A DNA stretch of 64,000 bases, taken from contig JAEZGX010000019.1 of the NCBI GenBank assembly GCA_023416735.1, positions 62,001 to 126,000 of the forward strand, given 5' to 3'. How positions within the stretch are numbered: position 1 is the first letter of the stretch; every line of letters starts with the position of its first letter. Under the pieces are notes generated by a model. That model did not search any database and had not been told where the DNA came from. It saw only the letters and a list, made by a program, of their open reading frames with translations. The translations under genes and the position numbers were made by a program. The DNA is from Verrucomicrobiota bacterium (GTDB taxonomy: Bacteria > Verrucomicrobiota > Verrucomicrobiia > Opitutales > Opitutaceae). Below are positions 24,045 to 33,699 of this stretch, in pieces.

Positions 24045-25118
24045 ATGAACAAATCCGACGGAATGAATTACGCCCCCCGGGGCAAACCCGCTCCCGTGGT
24101 GAAACCCGGCGAGTTCACCTTTGCAGCGACGCACCTCGAGCACGGCCATATCTACGGCCAGTGCAACGGACTCACGGAAGCGGGCGGAACGCTGAAGTGG
24201 GTTTATGATGCCGATCCGGGGAAAGTCGCGGCGTTCCGCGAGCAATTTCCGCAGGCGAAAGTCGCGCGGTCGTTTGACGAAGTGCTGTCGGATCCCGAGG
24301 TGAAACTCGTCGCGGCAGCGGCGATTCCGTCGGAACGCGGCGGCATCGGTTGTCAGGTCATGGAGGCGGGGAAGGATTATTTCACGGACAAGACGCCGTT
24401 CACCGCGATGGATCAATTTGAACGCGCCCGGGGCGTATCCGCGAAGACAGGACAGAAATACATGGTGTATTTCAGCGAGCGTTTGCACGTCGAGGCGGCG
24501 ATGCATGCGACCGACATGATTCAGCAAGGAGCGATCGGCCGGGTGCTGCAGGTCATCGGACTGGGGCCGCATCGGCTGAACCAGCCGTCGCGGCCGAAGT
24601 GGTTTTTCGAGCGGGAGAAATACGGCGGCATCCTGTGCGACATCGGCAGTCATCAGTTCGAACAGTTTCTGACGTTTTCCGGAGCGACGGATGCTTCGGT
24701 GATGCATGCGGCGGTCGCGAACCATGCGCATCCGGACGTGCCGGAGTTCGAAGATTTCGGAGAGGCGTCACTGCTGGGCAACAATGGGGCCACGAACTTC
24801 GTGCGGGTGGATTGGTTTACGCCGAAGGGCCTGAGCACCTGGGGCGATGGCCGCATGATCATCCTTGGTGAAAAAGGATATATCGAGTTGCGCAAGTATG
24901 TGGACGTGGCGCGGGAGGCGGCGGGCGACCACGTGTATTACGTCGATGACAGCGGAGAGCATTACATCAACGTGGCGGGAAAGGTGGGCTTCCGCTTCTT
25001 CGGGGAGTTGATTCTCGACTGCTTGAATCGCACGGAGAAGGCGATGACGCAGGCGCACGTCTTCAAGGCGGCCGAGCTTTGCCTGCGCGCGCAGGCGGCG
25101 GCGCGGCGGATTGCTTAG
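24045..25118 (+). CDS. Atypical Gfo/Idh/MocA-family protein
   Basis: A 357-residue protein with the overall Gfo/Idh/MocA layout, no signal peptide. The C-terminal substrate domain is ordinary, with YGGILCDIGSHQFEQFL carrying the conserved Asp and His. The N-terminal part departs from the family: the first strand reads FAATHLEHGHIYGQC instead of a GxGxxG loop, and DKTPFT replaces the usual EKP. Cofactor binding may therefore be altered, or a different subfamily with its own signature may be involved. It is the last gene of the plus-strand run and ends 33 bases before a bidirectional terminator. Confidence 0.78.
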   Translation: MNKSDGMNYAPRGKPAPVVKPGEFTFAATHLEHGHIYGQCNGLTEAGGTLKWVYDADPGKVAAFREQFPQAKVARSFDEVLSDPEVKLVAAAAIPSERGGIGCQVMEAGKDYFTDKTPFTAMDQFERARGVSAKTGQKYMVYFSERLHVEAAMHATDMIQQGAIGRVLQVIGLGPHRLNQPSRPKWFFEREKYGGILCDIGSHQFEQFLTFSGATDASVMHAAVANHAHPDVPEFEDFGEASLLGNNGATNFVRVDWFTPKGLSTWGDGRMIILGEKGYIELRKYVDVAREAAGDHVYYVDDSGEHYINVAGKVGFRFFGELILDCLNRTEKAMTQAHVFKAAELCLRAQAAARRIA

Positions 25119-25151
25119 GACGCGCCGGAGCAATTTGGTATCGGAGCGATA

Positions 25152-25183
25152 AAAACGCCCGTTCCGGAAGGAGCGGGCGTTTT
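25152..25183. terminator. Bidirectional Rho-independent terminator between convergent runs
   Basis: AAAACGCCCG (25152-25161) pairs perfectly with CGGGCGTTTT (25174-25183). Runs of A on the left and T on the right mean it can terminate transcription in both directions, serving the plus-strand Gfo/Idh gene and the minus-strand lyase-like gene whose stop is at 25217. Confidence 0.9.
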
Positions 25184-25216
25184 GTTTTAATCAAACTCCG
25201 GCGAGTTTCGGCGGGC

Positions 25217-27160
25217 CTAGGGTGTCAGCGAGACGTTGTCGAACGTGGCGGTCGCGAGCGTCGACGTGTCGGAGGCGACGGCGAGCCCGATGTAGGTGTT
25301 GGTGCCCATCGAGATCGTGACGGTCTGATCGAGAGTCCACGACGTGCCATTGCCGCTGTGGTACAATTTGAACGTGTTGCCGGTGCGGTTGACCTTCACC
25401 CATTCGGGCACGGACACGGCGACGGTGGTGTCGTCGGTGTTTCCGCTGACCGTGGTGCGACGACGGGCTTTGGCGGCATTGCTGGTGTTGGTGAGAAGCA
25501 TCGCGACCATTTGGCAGTTCGAATTGAGGTTGTCGCGAATCATCACGCCGGCGGCTGCATCGGGGTCGCTGCCGGTGAGCGTTGCCACGCGGGCGATGAT
25601 TTCACAATCACCCTGGGCCGGCTGATAGACGAAATGGAAGCGGTCGTCGGAGCCTTTGAGATCTCCGCCACCGGAGATCGTGTGAGTGCCGCTGGATTCG
25701 GAATGACTGCCGCTGACACTCGGACTACCGACATCCTGGCCCAGCCAAGTCGAGGGTGGACGCTTCTTCAGACCTTCGCTCGTGTCCTCGCTGATGACGG
25801 TGTCGATGATCCGCGTGTCGGTTTCGTCGCGATAATTTGAATACGCGCCGACGGAAGCGAGAATGCTGGCGAGGAAGGTGGTCTTGTTGGAGATCGTCGC
25901 GACCGGAGCGCCGGAGAGCGACGTGGTGCCGGTGGTGATCACCTGATCGTTATAGGCGGTGCTCGCGTTATTGACTTGGACGAGGTTGCCGGACGACGGG
26001 TTCTTCGCGAACACGACGCGCCGTTGATCATTGGGATCGCTCGTGTTGGCCGAAGGACGGTTGGGGCCGAAGTTGCCGCTCACGTGGACTCTCAGCAGCG
26101 TGGGGCTGGTGGGCGAGGATGTGGTGGCGGCGACGATTTCCTTCGGGCCGGTGTCGGTGCCGTTGTTGGGGCCGTGGCTGTAGAAAAGATTGCCGATGAA
26201 TTGGAAATCGAAGGTGGCGTTGGACGGTGTGTCGTTTTCGATATCGGCGCCGTAGCGCGAGCCGGACTCGGTGTAGTTGAACATCACGTTGTTGACGGCT
26301 TCCATCTTAACGAGGCGCTGACCTCCGGTCTCGGGGTATCCGGTTCTCACATCGTTGGCTTCGAACTGCGGTCCGCGGGTGCGGTAGTTATAGAATAGAT
26401 TGCGGATCAGCGAGAGCGTGGAGGCGCTGGCGTTGATGCAGTAGTTGTGATCGGCGCCGTAGGGATGAATTTGATCGGGGAGCGGATCCTGGGGCGACGA
26501 CGACGTTCCGCGGGGCGACACGGCGACATCTCCGAGCGGCTCGGCGAAAATGCATTCGCTGATTGTCACGTTCTGCGCGCGCATGACGCCGACAATTTCG
26601 TCGCAGCTCCAAGCGAAGGACAGGCGGTGCAGCACGACGTTGCTGACGTCTTCCAAGGCGATGCAATCTAGTTGGGCGCTGCCGTTGCCATACTTGAATT
26701 GCGAGCGGTCCATCAATTCGCGTCCACGGCGGATCCGCAGTTCTTTGAAGATCACCTGCGAGGTGTTCTTGATGGTGATCTCGTAGCCGGAGATCGTCAC
26801 GCCGCGAATGCTCGAGTCGGTCGGGTCGATGACGTTGGAGCCGTCGACGGTGAGTTGTCCTCGGCTCGAGCCATCGATGATGAGCCGGCGGGTTAGCGTG
26901 ATGGTTTTCCCGGCGAGACTGTTCGCGAACGTCACGTAACGCGGGCCGGTTTGGGTCAACGCGTAGCGAAGCGTGCCGGACACCGTGGGATCAGGGTCAT
27001 CGTCGCGGTTGACTACGATTGAAGTATAGCCGGACGAACCTGCGCCGGTGGTGGCGGCTCCAAACCCTTCGAAGGTTTGGGCGGAGGCTAGGGTGGGGAG
27101 CAAGAGCCCGACGAGCGACATGGCGAGGCATGCGCGTAAGCGTGACCGTGTAACGTTCAT
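25217..27160 (-). CDS. Exported pectate-lyase-like beta-helix protein with C-terminal lectin-like domain
   Basis: A 647-residue exported protein. The ATG at 27160 begins a good signal peptide ending in LASAQ; the ATG at 27193 would add eleven unlikely residues. Residues about 30-440 resemble family 1 polysaccharide lyases: VSGTLRYALTQTGPRYVTF, LIIDGSSRGQLTVDG and repeated ITISECIF / LSLIRNLFYNYRTRGP turns of a right-handed beta helix. Residues about 465-647 form a DUF1349-like concanavalin A fold (GDCEIIARVATLTGSDPDAA), which probably binds carbohydrate. Polysaccharide cleavage is likely; pectate specificity and the catalytic arginine were not verified. It is the last gene of the minus-strand run. 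Confidence 0.78.
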   Translation of the reverse strand: MNVTRSRLRACLAMSLVGLLLPTLASAQTFEGFGAATTGAGSSGYTSIVVNRDDDPDPTVSGTLRYALTQTGPRYVTFANSLAGKTITLTRRLIIDGSSRGQLTVDGSNVIDPTDSSIRGVTISGYEITIKNTSQVIFKELRIRRGRELMDRSQFKYGNGSAQLDCIALEDVSNVVLHRLSFAWSCDEIVGVMRAQNVTISECIFAEPLGDVAVSPRGTSSSPQDPLPDQIHPYGADHNYCINASASTLSLIRNLFYNYRTRGPQFEANDVRTGYPETGGQRLVKMEAVNNVMFNYTESGSRYGADIENDTPSNATFDFQFIGNLFYSHGPNNGTDTGPKEIVAATTSSPTSPTLLRVHVSGNFGPNRPSANTSDPNDQRRVVFAKNPSSGNLVQVNNASTAYNDQVITTGTTSLSGAPVATISNKTTFLASILASVGAYSNYRDETDTRIIDTVISEDTSEGLKKRPPSTWLGQDVGSPSVSGSHSESSGTHTISGGGDLKGSDDRFHFVYQPAQGDCEIIARVATLTGSDPDAAAGVMIRDNLNSNCQMVAMLLTNTSNAAKARRRTTVSGNTDDTTVAVSVPEWVKVNRTGNTFKLYHSGNGTSWTLDQTVTISMGTNTYIGLAVASDTSTLATATFDNVSLTP

Positions 27161-27275
27161 TTTTCTAGGTGGGGTGGTTTCAGTTAAGCGCATGAAGGGG
27201 TTCCATGCGCGGTGTTCGGCCGCCGCTCGAGGGGCTGGAAGGCGACAGAGCTGTGTCGTTAAACGCCGGATACTT

Positions 27276-28655
27276 TTAACGGTTCAGATGGGTTGCGCGC
27301 GCGGAATCGAAGTCCGCGTTGACGGCGGGCACCTGGGCGCCGGCGTCGCTCAGATATTGCTGCAGCGCGGCCAGGAATTCGGCGGCGCGGGTGGGTTCCT
27401 CAGCGATCAGGTTGCGGGACTCGGAAGGATCTGCGCGAAGATTGAAGAGTTCGTCCGCTGCGCCGTGGTCTGCGAGGGCGTGTTCGTAATAGTGGATCAG
27501 TTTCCAATCGCCCTGGCGGATGGCGCTCGCGGGGCCATGAACCCCAGCGGTGTGATAGTGCGGGTAGTGCCAAACGAGCGGACGCTCGGAGCGGGCGGTT
27601 TGGCCGCGCATGATCGGCAGGAGGCTAACGCCGTCGCGTGGTTCGTTCGCCGGTATCGACGTGCCGGATACTTCGAGCAGCGTCGGGAAGAAATCAGGCG
27701 AACTGATGAGCACGTCGCTGGTGGTTCCGGCGGCGATCGTGCCCGGCCAGCGCATGATGACGGGAATGCGGAGGCCGCCCTCGTAGAGCTGAGCTTTGCC
27801 GCCGCGGAGCGGTGCTTGCGAAGCGTCGTTGGAATTTCCGCCGTTGTCGGAAGCGAAGATGACGAGGGTGTTTCCGGAGAGATTGAGCGTGTCGAGTTTT
27901 GCGAGCACTTCGCCGAGGGCTGCGTCCAACTGCTCCATCATCGCGGCGATGATGGGATTGTTTTCGGGGGCGTCGGCTCCAGGGCGCCGGCGGTGTTTGG
28001 CGACGAGCGCGGCGGGCGCCATGACCGGTGAATGAATCGCGTTGGGCGCGAGCAGGGCGAAGAATGGCTCGTGTTGATGGCGATCAATGAAATCGAGCGC
28101 GCGCTTCGTGATGGCATTGACGCTATGGGCGTCGTCTTCGGGATCGGAGTTCTCGGGCGGTTTCTCGGTGAGGAAGGCTTCCTGGAAGCCGTGAGGCTTG
28201 GCGCGTTCGTGGGTGGTTTGAGGCGGCCGGTAGCGGTTGGGCACATGCCATTTCCCAAAGAGTCCCGTCGCGTAGCCGCGATCGGCGAGGAAGTGCGGAA
28301 GGATTTTCTCGTTGAGAGACTTTCTCCATTTGGGCTGTAGCAGCCGCGCGTAAGGGAACGGATGGCCCGGGATGAAATCCGTGAGCTGCAGGCGTGCGGG
28401 AGACTTCCCGGTCATGATCGCGGCACGCGATGGCGAGCAAACGGGAGACGCGGCGTAGGCGGCGGTGAAGATCAGACCTTCGCGCGCAAGCCGATCGAGA
28501 ACGGGCGTGGCGGCGTAAGGATTGCCGTAGGCGCCAACGGGATTGAGGCCGAGATCGTCGGCCAGAATCATCACGATATTCGGGGGGCGTTCGGCGGCGG
28601 CGGCCGTGGCGCAGATCGCAGCGGCGACGAGAGCAAGAATCGTGCGGCGATGCAT
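27276..28655 (-). CDS. Cys-type sulfatase, exported
   Basis: A 459-residue arylsulfatase-family enzyme removing sulfate esters, probably from a polysaccharide. A signal peptide covers about residues 1-21. The formylglycine site is Cys73 in CSPSRAAIMTGK, the canonical C-x-P-x-R form, so a separate maturase is required and none is encoded nearby. Metal ligands include the N-terminal Asp pair in LADDLG and the SDNGG block. GKWHV follows in the usual position. It lies between the PmoA-like gene and the lyase-like gene, with gaps of 19 and about 115 bases, consistent with one operon. Confidence 0.92.
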   Translation of the reverse strand: MHRRTILALVAAAICATAAAAERPPNIVMILADDLGLNPVGAYGNPYAATPVLDRLAREGLIFTAAYAASPVCSPSRAAIMTGKSPARLQLTDFIPGHPFPYARLLQPKWRKSLNEKILPHFLADRGYATGLFGKWHVPNRYRPPQTTHERAKPHGFQEAFLTEKPPENSDPEDDAHSVNAITKRALDFIDRHQHEPFFALLAPNAIHSPVMAPAALVAKHRRRPGADAPENNPIIAAMMEQLDAALGEVLAKLDTLNLSGNTLVIFASDNGGNSNDASQAPLRGGKAQLYEGGLRIPVIMRWPGTIAAGTTSDVLISSPDFFPTLLEVSGTSIPANEPRDGVSLLPIMRGQTARSERPLVWHYPHYHTAGVHGPASAIRQGDWKLIHYYEHALADHGAADELFNLRADPSESRNLIAEEPTRAAEFLAALQQYLSDAGAQVPAVNADFDSARATHLNR

Positions 28656-28674
28656 CGGAAAAGTAGCGCCGGAA

Positions 28675-29700
28675 TCAGCGAGCGGCGGCCGCGGCGTAGT
28701 CCGTGTAGTGCTGCGCTACGCGCGCACTTTTTTCGTCACCATGATGAAAGAAGATGCGGTAGCGCAACGTGAGCTCGCCGCCGGCGGGAATAGTGATGTC
28801 GCCGGCGTTGGGTTGGTCTTTCAGTTTTTCGAAATCGTGCTTTCCGAAAGGATTGGCGGCGAAAAGACCGTAATCGCGGACGTGCCACCACGTCGGGTGT
28901 GAGGGATTTTTCGGGTGATCGAAGATGGCGATGCCGATGTGTTTTCCATCAACCGTGCCGCTGTAGTCGCACCAGGGAGCGCGCTTGCCCCAGGCGGAAC
29001 GATCGGTGTCGCCGTTGACGTTCACGATTTTCCCGGTGCCGCGTTTGCGGTCCTTACCCTTGCCGACCATGAGTCGAATGCCCTCGTTGATGCGAACGCC
29101 GAGCGCGCCTTCCTCGGTGTCGCCGAGGACGACTTGGCCATGTGTCGCTTGCAGTGTGACCTCGCAGTCGAGGAAGTATCCCTCGGCGACACGCTCGAAA
29201 CGGTAGCGCGTGGTATCGGAGCAGATGATTTCGTTGTTCGCGGCGATCCACTGATTGCGGACCTGCAACTCGCCGCTCGCGCCGTTGCGGGCGGAGAGAA
29301 TTTCCTGATGGACGATGCGGCCGGTGGAGTTGTCGGCGAGTTCGCGCCAGAAGTCGTGACCGTTGACGAGACCGTGAGCGAACCACACGGAGCGATGCCA
29401 GTCGTGATCATGAATTTCGCCGTCGACTTTCTTCATCGGCCAGTGGCGCGTGTAGAAAGTGCCCTCCTGATCCTGGATCGGGTAAAGGCAGGGCTTCGGG
29501 CCGTCACGGAAGCGGTATTCGGTAAACAAATACCCATCGATTTCGACCCGGACGCGATCGCTCAGCGACGTGAGGACGACGCGATCCTTCGATTGCGCGG
29601 GTGCGGGGGCCATCGCAGTGGCGGAAGGGATCGCGCACAACGTCAGCGCGCCGAGAGCGGCTCCTTGCAAGGTGGCCCGAAGGGAGGAGAACCGGCTCAT
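28675..29700 (-). CDS. PmoA-like protein (DUF6807 type), exported
   Basis: A 341-residue protein with a signal peptide ending near the residue-30 Ala stretch. The body resembles the PmoA family found next to sugar-degrading enzymes in Verrucomicrobiota and Bacteroidota, named for a methane-monooxygenase-like annotation that does not fit its context. Visible conserved stretches are GEIHDHDWHRSVWFAHG, with three His residues, and HPTWWHVRDYGLFAANPFG. The start overlaps the stop of the amidohydrolase gene (ATGA), so translation is probably coupled. Its reaction is unknown; a role in polysaccharide or sugar-acid breakdown is inferred only from neighbours. Confidence 0.75.
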   Translation of the reverse strand: MSRFSSLRATLQGAALGALTLCAIPSATAMAPAPAQSKDRVVLTSLSDRVRVEIDGYLFTEYRFRDGPKPCLYPIQDQEGTFYTRHWPMKKVDGEIHDHDWHRSVWFAHGLVNGHDFWRELADNSTGRIVHQEILSARNGASGELQVRNQWIAANNEIICSDTTRYRFERVAEGYFLDCEVTLQATHGQVVLGDTEEGALGVRINEGIRLMVGKGKDRKRGTGKIVNVNGDTDRSAWGKRAPWCDYSGTVDGKHIGIAIFDHPKNPSHPTWWHVRDYGLFAANPFGKHDFEKLKDQPNAGDITIPAGGELTLRYRIFFHHGDEKSARVAQHYTDYAAAAAR

Positions 29701-30800
29701 AGACGGAAGAGTTTGCGGGCGTTGGTGGAGAAAAGTTTCTGCTCGGACTCGGGCGGGAGTCCGGCGGCCTGCACGGTGTCGACGATCAACTTCGGTTCGA
29801 CCCAGGGGTGGTCGCTCGAATAGAGCAGGCGGTCGGGTCCGATGAAGTCGTGGCCGAACTTCACGGCGAGCGGCAGCGGCGAGACGACGTCCATCCAGAT
29901 CTGCTTCAGGTATTCGCTGGGCAGGCGGGTGAGATTGCGCGGCCCGCGCTTGAGGACGCTGACCTGATGATCGAGGCGGCCGACAATGTAGGGGAGCGTT
30001 CCGCCCAGGTGCGGGCAGACCAGTTTGAGCTTCGGAAACTCGTCGAGGATGCCCGACATCAACAGGCGCGTGATCGCGATGGTGTTGTCGAACATGTTGC
30101 CCAGCGTGCTGGTGAGCTCGTAGGCCTTCACGAATTCGGTCGTGATGGGTTTCGCGGGGTGAAGGAGAATCGGAATGTCGAGTTCGACAGCGCGGGCGAA
30201 GAGCGGACGGAACTCCGGTTCGTCGGAGAATTTTCCCGCCAGATTCGTGTAGAGCAGGATGCCCTTCATGTCGTAGGTGCGAACGACGCGATCGAGCTCG
30301 AGGAGCGATGCGCGCATGTCCTGGAGCGGCAGCACGCAGATGCCGAAGAAGCGGGTGGGGTGCTGGCGGACGGTTTCGCCGACGAAATCGTTGTAGAGCT
30401 GAGCGACGATGGGACCGTCGGAGCCGAACCATTCCGGGCCGGGATCGTTGATGCTGAGCGCGGTCAGCTTAATGCCCGCGGCATCCATCGCCGCGAGCTT
30501 CGTGTCGACGTCGGTGTAGTGCGCAGGAATCTTCCGATACCAATCGCCCATGCGCAGAATGCGGACGCCGTCGGCGGTGTAAACGGACGGATCGGTTTTG
30601 CGCTTCTCCATCAGCGTGATCGCTTCAGGGCAGAACAAGTGACTCTGGCAATCGATGCGTTCACCGATGGTAGAGGCAGACGACGACGCGGCAGAGGGAG
30701 AAGCAGAGAGATCGAGCCGGAGTGCGGACACGGCAGCCGAAGCAATGGCGGTGCGGGCAATGAATTGGCGGCGGTTGAGAGGAGAGGATGACCGGGGCAT
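29697..30800 (-). CDS. Tat-exported amidohydrolase-family protein
   Basis: A 367-residue TIM-barrel metal-dependent hydrolase/decarboxylase of the amidohydrolase-2 type (relatives of aminocarboxymuconate semialdehyde decarboxylase). A twin-arginine signal (NRRQFIARTAIASAAV) indicates export in folded form. Metal-binding candidates are the His in DCQSHLF (a variant of the usual HxH), His in ILLHPAK, His in VCPHLGG and Asp in YSSDHPWVEP. It overlaps the PmoA-like gene by four bases and lies 36 bases after the PVC heme-binding gene. Substrate unknown; a lactone or carboxylated sugar derivative would fit. Confidence 0.82.
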   Translation of the reverse strand: MPRSSSPLNRRQFIARTAIASAAVSALRLDLSASPSAASSSASTIGERIDCQSHLFCPEAITLMEKRKTDPSVYTADGVRILRMGDWYRKIPAHYTDVDTKLAAMDAAGIKLTALSINDPGPEWFGSDGPIVAQLYNDFVGETVRQHPTRFFGICVLPLQDMRASLLELDRVVRTYDMKGILLYTNLAGKFSDEPEFRPLFARAVELDIPILLHPAKPITTEFVKAYELTSTLGNMFDNTIAITRLLMSGILDEFPKLKLVCPHLGGTLPYIVGRLDHQVSVLKRGPRNLTRLPSEYLKQIWMDVVSPLPLAVKFGHDFIGPDRLLYSSDHPWVEPKLIVDTVQAAGLPPESEQKLFSTNARKLFRL

Positions 30801-30836
30801 GGGATGAGATCGGCTGAGGGTGTAAGCGGGAGGCGG

Positions 30837-33623
30837 TTACTTTGACGGCGTGCCTTCGGACGGCAGCGTCCTTTCGAGTGCTTGAGAGCGTTGCGCGAGG
30901 AGGAATGCCACGACATCGGCCATTTGCTGCGGACTGAAGGCGTTGCCGAAAGGCGGCATCACGGACATGTGCAGGCTTTCACGGGCGGTGATGAGCGCCT
31001 TGTCGATGCTCACGGTGGTGCTGTCCATCTGCACGAGCACGAGTGAGCGATTGGTTTCCTCCTTGAAGATGCCCGAGTAGAATTTTCCGTCGCTCGTGCT
31101 AACGGAGAGAAGGCCGAAGCCCTCCGCGATCGTGGCGCTCGGCGCGAGCATCGATTCGATGATGTGCTGCGCGTCGGCCTTGTCGCCCATCGCGGTGAGA
31201 TCGGGGCCGAACGTCTTGCCCTCACGGCCGACGCGATGGCACGTGTAGCAATTGGCGGCGGCGAACAACCGCTGGCCCATGGTCACGTCGCCCTGGGCCA
31301 CGAGCGGAAGAACTTCGCTGACGGTGCGCGGCTGTTCGCGTGACTCCAGGACGATCGGCGGGAGCTCCTCGGCGGCGGCGCGTTGGGTCCACGTGGCCGT
31401 GACGGTGCTCCCGACCTTTTGGTAAGTGCGTTCGTTTTTCGAATCCGACGTGGGAACGAACAACGCGATCTTGAGCGTGCTGGTTTGGTCGATGGTGACG
31501 CTGGCGCCCTCTCGGGCCCGCTCCTTCGGGCCGGGCGGCACGGGTTCGGAGCCGTCGCTTGTCCAGCGGAGCGCGGCAGGTTTGATGCCGGCGAGCAGTT
31601 CAATTTTGAGCGAACCGCTGAATTCGCTGGGAAGAGGATTCATTACCACCAACGGATTGCCGGAGAGCCGGGCGATCCACTGCGCGGCGAGTTCGGAGAC
31701 CTTGCCGTCAGAGTCGCTGACAAGACGTTCCACCGCCGGGCGGTCGAGCGCGTCGCTTTCCAGCAAGGCGAGAAGAGCGGCGCGACGAACACCACCGCGC
31801 GGATCCTTGAGTTGCTCGACGAGCTGGGATTGGTCGGAAAGCGTGCGGAGCGCCTGCCACGTCGCATAGAAGGTGATGCGATCGCTTTCGTTCGCGGCGA
31901 CGTCTTGAAGCGCGCTGATGAGTTGGGTTTGGCGGGCTTGTTCGACGGCTTGCACGGCGGCGAACCGGACGCGGGCCTCGGGATCCTTCAGTGCGGCGGT
32001 GACGAACGCGGGAAAGTCGGCGGTGGATTTCGTAGTGCGCCAGCGATGTCCGGCGATGCGGATGGATTGGATGCGAGCGTTACCGGAGAGCGTGTGTCCG
32101 GTGTTCGCGAACCAGGCGTCGATCGACGCATCCGTCAGATTGATACGTCCGAGGGTCCAAAGCGCCCAGGTTTCCTGCGCGGTGCCAAGCTGGCGGGATT
32201 CGAGGGCGGCGGTGAGCGCCGGCACAACGGCAGCGCCGCGTCGGACGAGTTCCTCCTGCGCGTTCGTATTCCATACCGGCAGAATGGAACCGAGGTCTTC
32301 GATCAATTCTGTCACGCTCCATTCGCCGGAAGGACGTGAGCGCTTGGGCGCGTTCCAGTTGGCTTTGGGCGCTTGGGGCCAGGAGATGCGGAAAATGCGG
32401 CCCTCGTTGACCTGTTCGCCGTTTTTATAGACCGCGCCGTAGGATTTGCCCCAACCGCTGATGTAAAGCGCGCCATCGGGACCGGCGGCGATGTCGACGG
32501 GCTGGAACAAGGCCGAGCGTCCGAGCGCGAATTCCTGCCATTTTCCGCCCTCGGGCATGGTGAGTGCGCCATCCCAAGTGGGGCGGTAAACGAAAGTGGT
32601 TTTACGCAGCCAATCGTTGATGAACCAGACGCCGCGGAACTCGGCGGGCATCTGCGGGGAGTCGTAGTAGACGATACCGGTGCCGGAGCCTTGGAAAACC
32701 GGGCCGCTGACAGGCGTGGTGGGAAGATGCTGGTCGCCGGTCCAGTCGGCGCTCCACGTGTGGCCCCAGCCAAAGTGGGCGCCGAAGAACGGCATGATGA
32801 TGCGGTCGCCGTCGTATTGGTCGTTATCGGTGCCGAGCCAGTTGAATTCGTGGTCGAAGCCGATGTCCCAAACATTACGCGTGCCGCGGGAGACGATCTC
32901 GAGATTGGCGCCCATCGCGTCGGCGCGCAGCACGCCACCTTCGCGGCCCCAGTTGTCCTTGGGATCCTGATACGTGTTTTTGTATTCGCCCTTTTTATAC
33001 GTGCGCGGCGGCAGGAAGTCGGGTGTGCCGGCGGGAGCCTGCACGTCCCACAAATCGCGAAAGGGTTTGGGGGCGACGCGGTCGGGCGGCTGGGTCAGAC
33101 CCTTCGAAGTGCCGGCGGAGAGATAGAGTTTGCCGTCGGGCGCCCAGTTGAGCCCGTGCGACGCGTGTTCGAGATTGCCGAGGTCGGTGTAAACGCGGAC
33201 GTATTCGTCGGCTTCGTCGTCGCCATCGAGATCGCGCACGATGGTGAGGTCGGGTGAGTTCGCGACCCAGAGATCGCGACCGTTCCAAGCGAGGCCTTGG
33301 ATGCAGTTGAAGCCGGTGGCGAAGATCTTGGTCTGGTCGGCTACGCCGTCGCCGTCGGAATCGATGAGAATGGCAATGCTGTCGCCGGGCGTATCCGGTT
33401 TTGGGTTACGATATTGGGGACCGTAGCCGACGAAGAGCCGGCCTTGGGCGTCGAAGACGATGGCGCAGGGATTTCGCACGAGCGGTTCTCGGGCGTAGAG
33501 TTCGGCCTGCAGCGGGGCGGGGACGGTGGGCAGCAAGGACGAGTCGGCGGATAACGCGGCAACGGACAGCAACGGGCCGACAAGCAGAAGTGCGCAGGAC
33601 GAAGGAAGGAGGGGGTAGCGCAT
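30837..33623 (-). CDS. PVC-type heme-binding propeller protein (propeller + HEAT-like + cytochrome c)
   Basis: A 928-residue exported protein of the membrane-bound dehydrogenase type typical of Planctomycetes and Verrucomicrobia. After the signal peptide (the start ATG at 33623 fits best) there is a beta-propeller (about residues 35-420, with IDSDGDGVAD and ASHGLNWAPDGKLYLS). HEAT-like helical repeats follow (about 460-660), then a small chitobiase-C-terminal-like beta domain (LRWTSDGSEPVPPGPKE). The C-terminal heme domain has C792-x2-C795-H796 (CYTCHRVG). It is likely a periplasmic oxidoreductase passing electrons from an organic substrate to a respiratory acceptor. The substrate is unknown. 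Confidence 0.85.
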   Translation of the reverse strand: MRYPLLPSSCALLLVGPLLSVAALSADSSLLPTVPAPLQAELYAREPLVRNPCAIVFDAQGRLFVGYGPQYRNPKPDTPGDSIAILIDSDGDGVADQTKIFATGFNCIQGLAWNGRDLWVANSPDLTIVRDLDGDDEADEYVRVYTDLGNLEHASHGLNWAPDGKLYLSAGTSKGLTQPPDRVAPKPFRDLWDVQAPAGTPDFLPPRTYKKGEYKNTYQDPKDNWGREGGVLRADAMGANLEIVSRGTRNVWDIGFDHEFNWLGTDNDQYDGDRIIMPFFGAHFGWGHTWSADWTGDQHLPTTPVSGPVFQGSGTGIVYYDSPQMPAEFRGVWFINDWLRKTTFVYRPTWDGALTMPEGGKWQEFALGRSALFQPVDIAAGPDGALYISGWGKSYGAVYKNGEQVNEGRIFRISWPQAPKANWNAPKRSRPSGEWSVTELIEDLGSILPVWNTNAQEELVRRGAAVVPALTAALESRQLGTAQETWALWTLGRINLTDASIDAWFANTGHTLSGNARIQSIRIAGHRWRTTKSTADFPAFVTAALKDPEARVRFAAVQAVEQARQTQLISALQDVAANESDRITFYATWQALRTLSDQSQLVEQLKDPRGGVRRAALLALLESDALDRPAVERLVSDSDGKVSELAAQWIARLSGNPLVVMNPLPSEFSGSLKIELLAGIKPAALRWTSDGSEPVPPGPKERAREGASVTIDQTSTLKIALFVPTSDSKNERTYQKVGSTVTATWTQRAAAEELPPIVLESREQPRTVSEVLPLVAQGDVTMGQRLFAAANCYTCHRVGREGKTFGPDLTAMGDKADAQHIIESMLAPSATIAEGFGLLSVSTSDGKFYSGIFKEETNRSLVLVQMDSTTVSIDKALITARESLHMSVMPPFGNAFSPQQMADVVAFLLAQRSQALERTLPSEGTPSK

Positions 33624-33699
33624 GAGAGGTGAACGCGAGGACGCTGAGGGAGAGAATCGGTGACGAGCGGACAGCGAAATGCACCGCTCTTGCGGCGGA

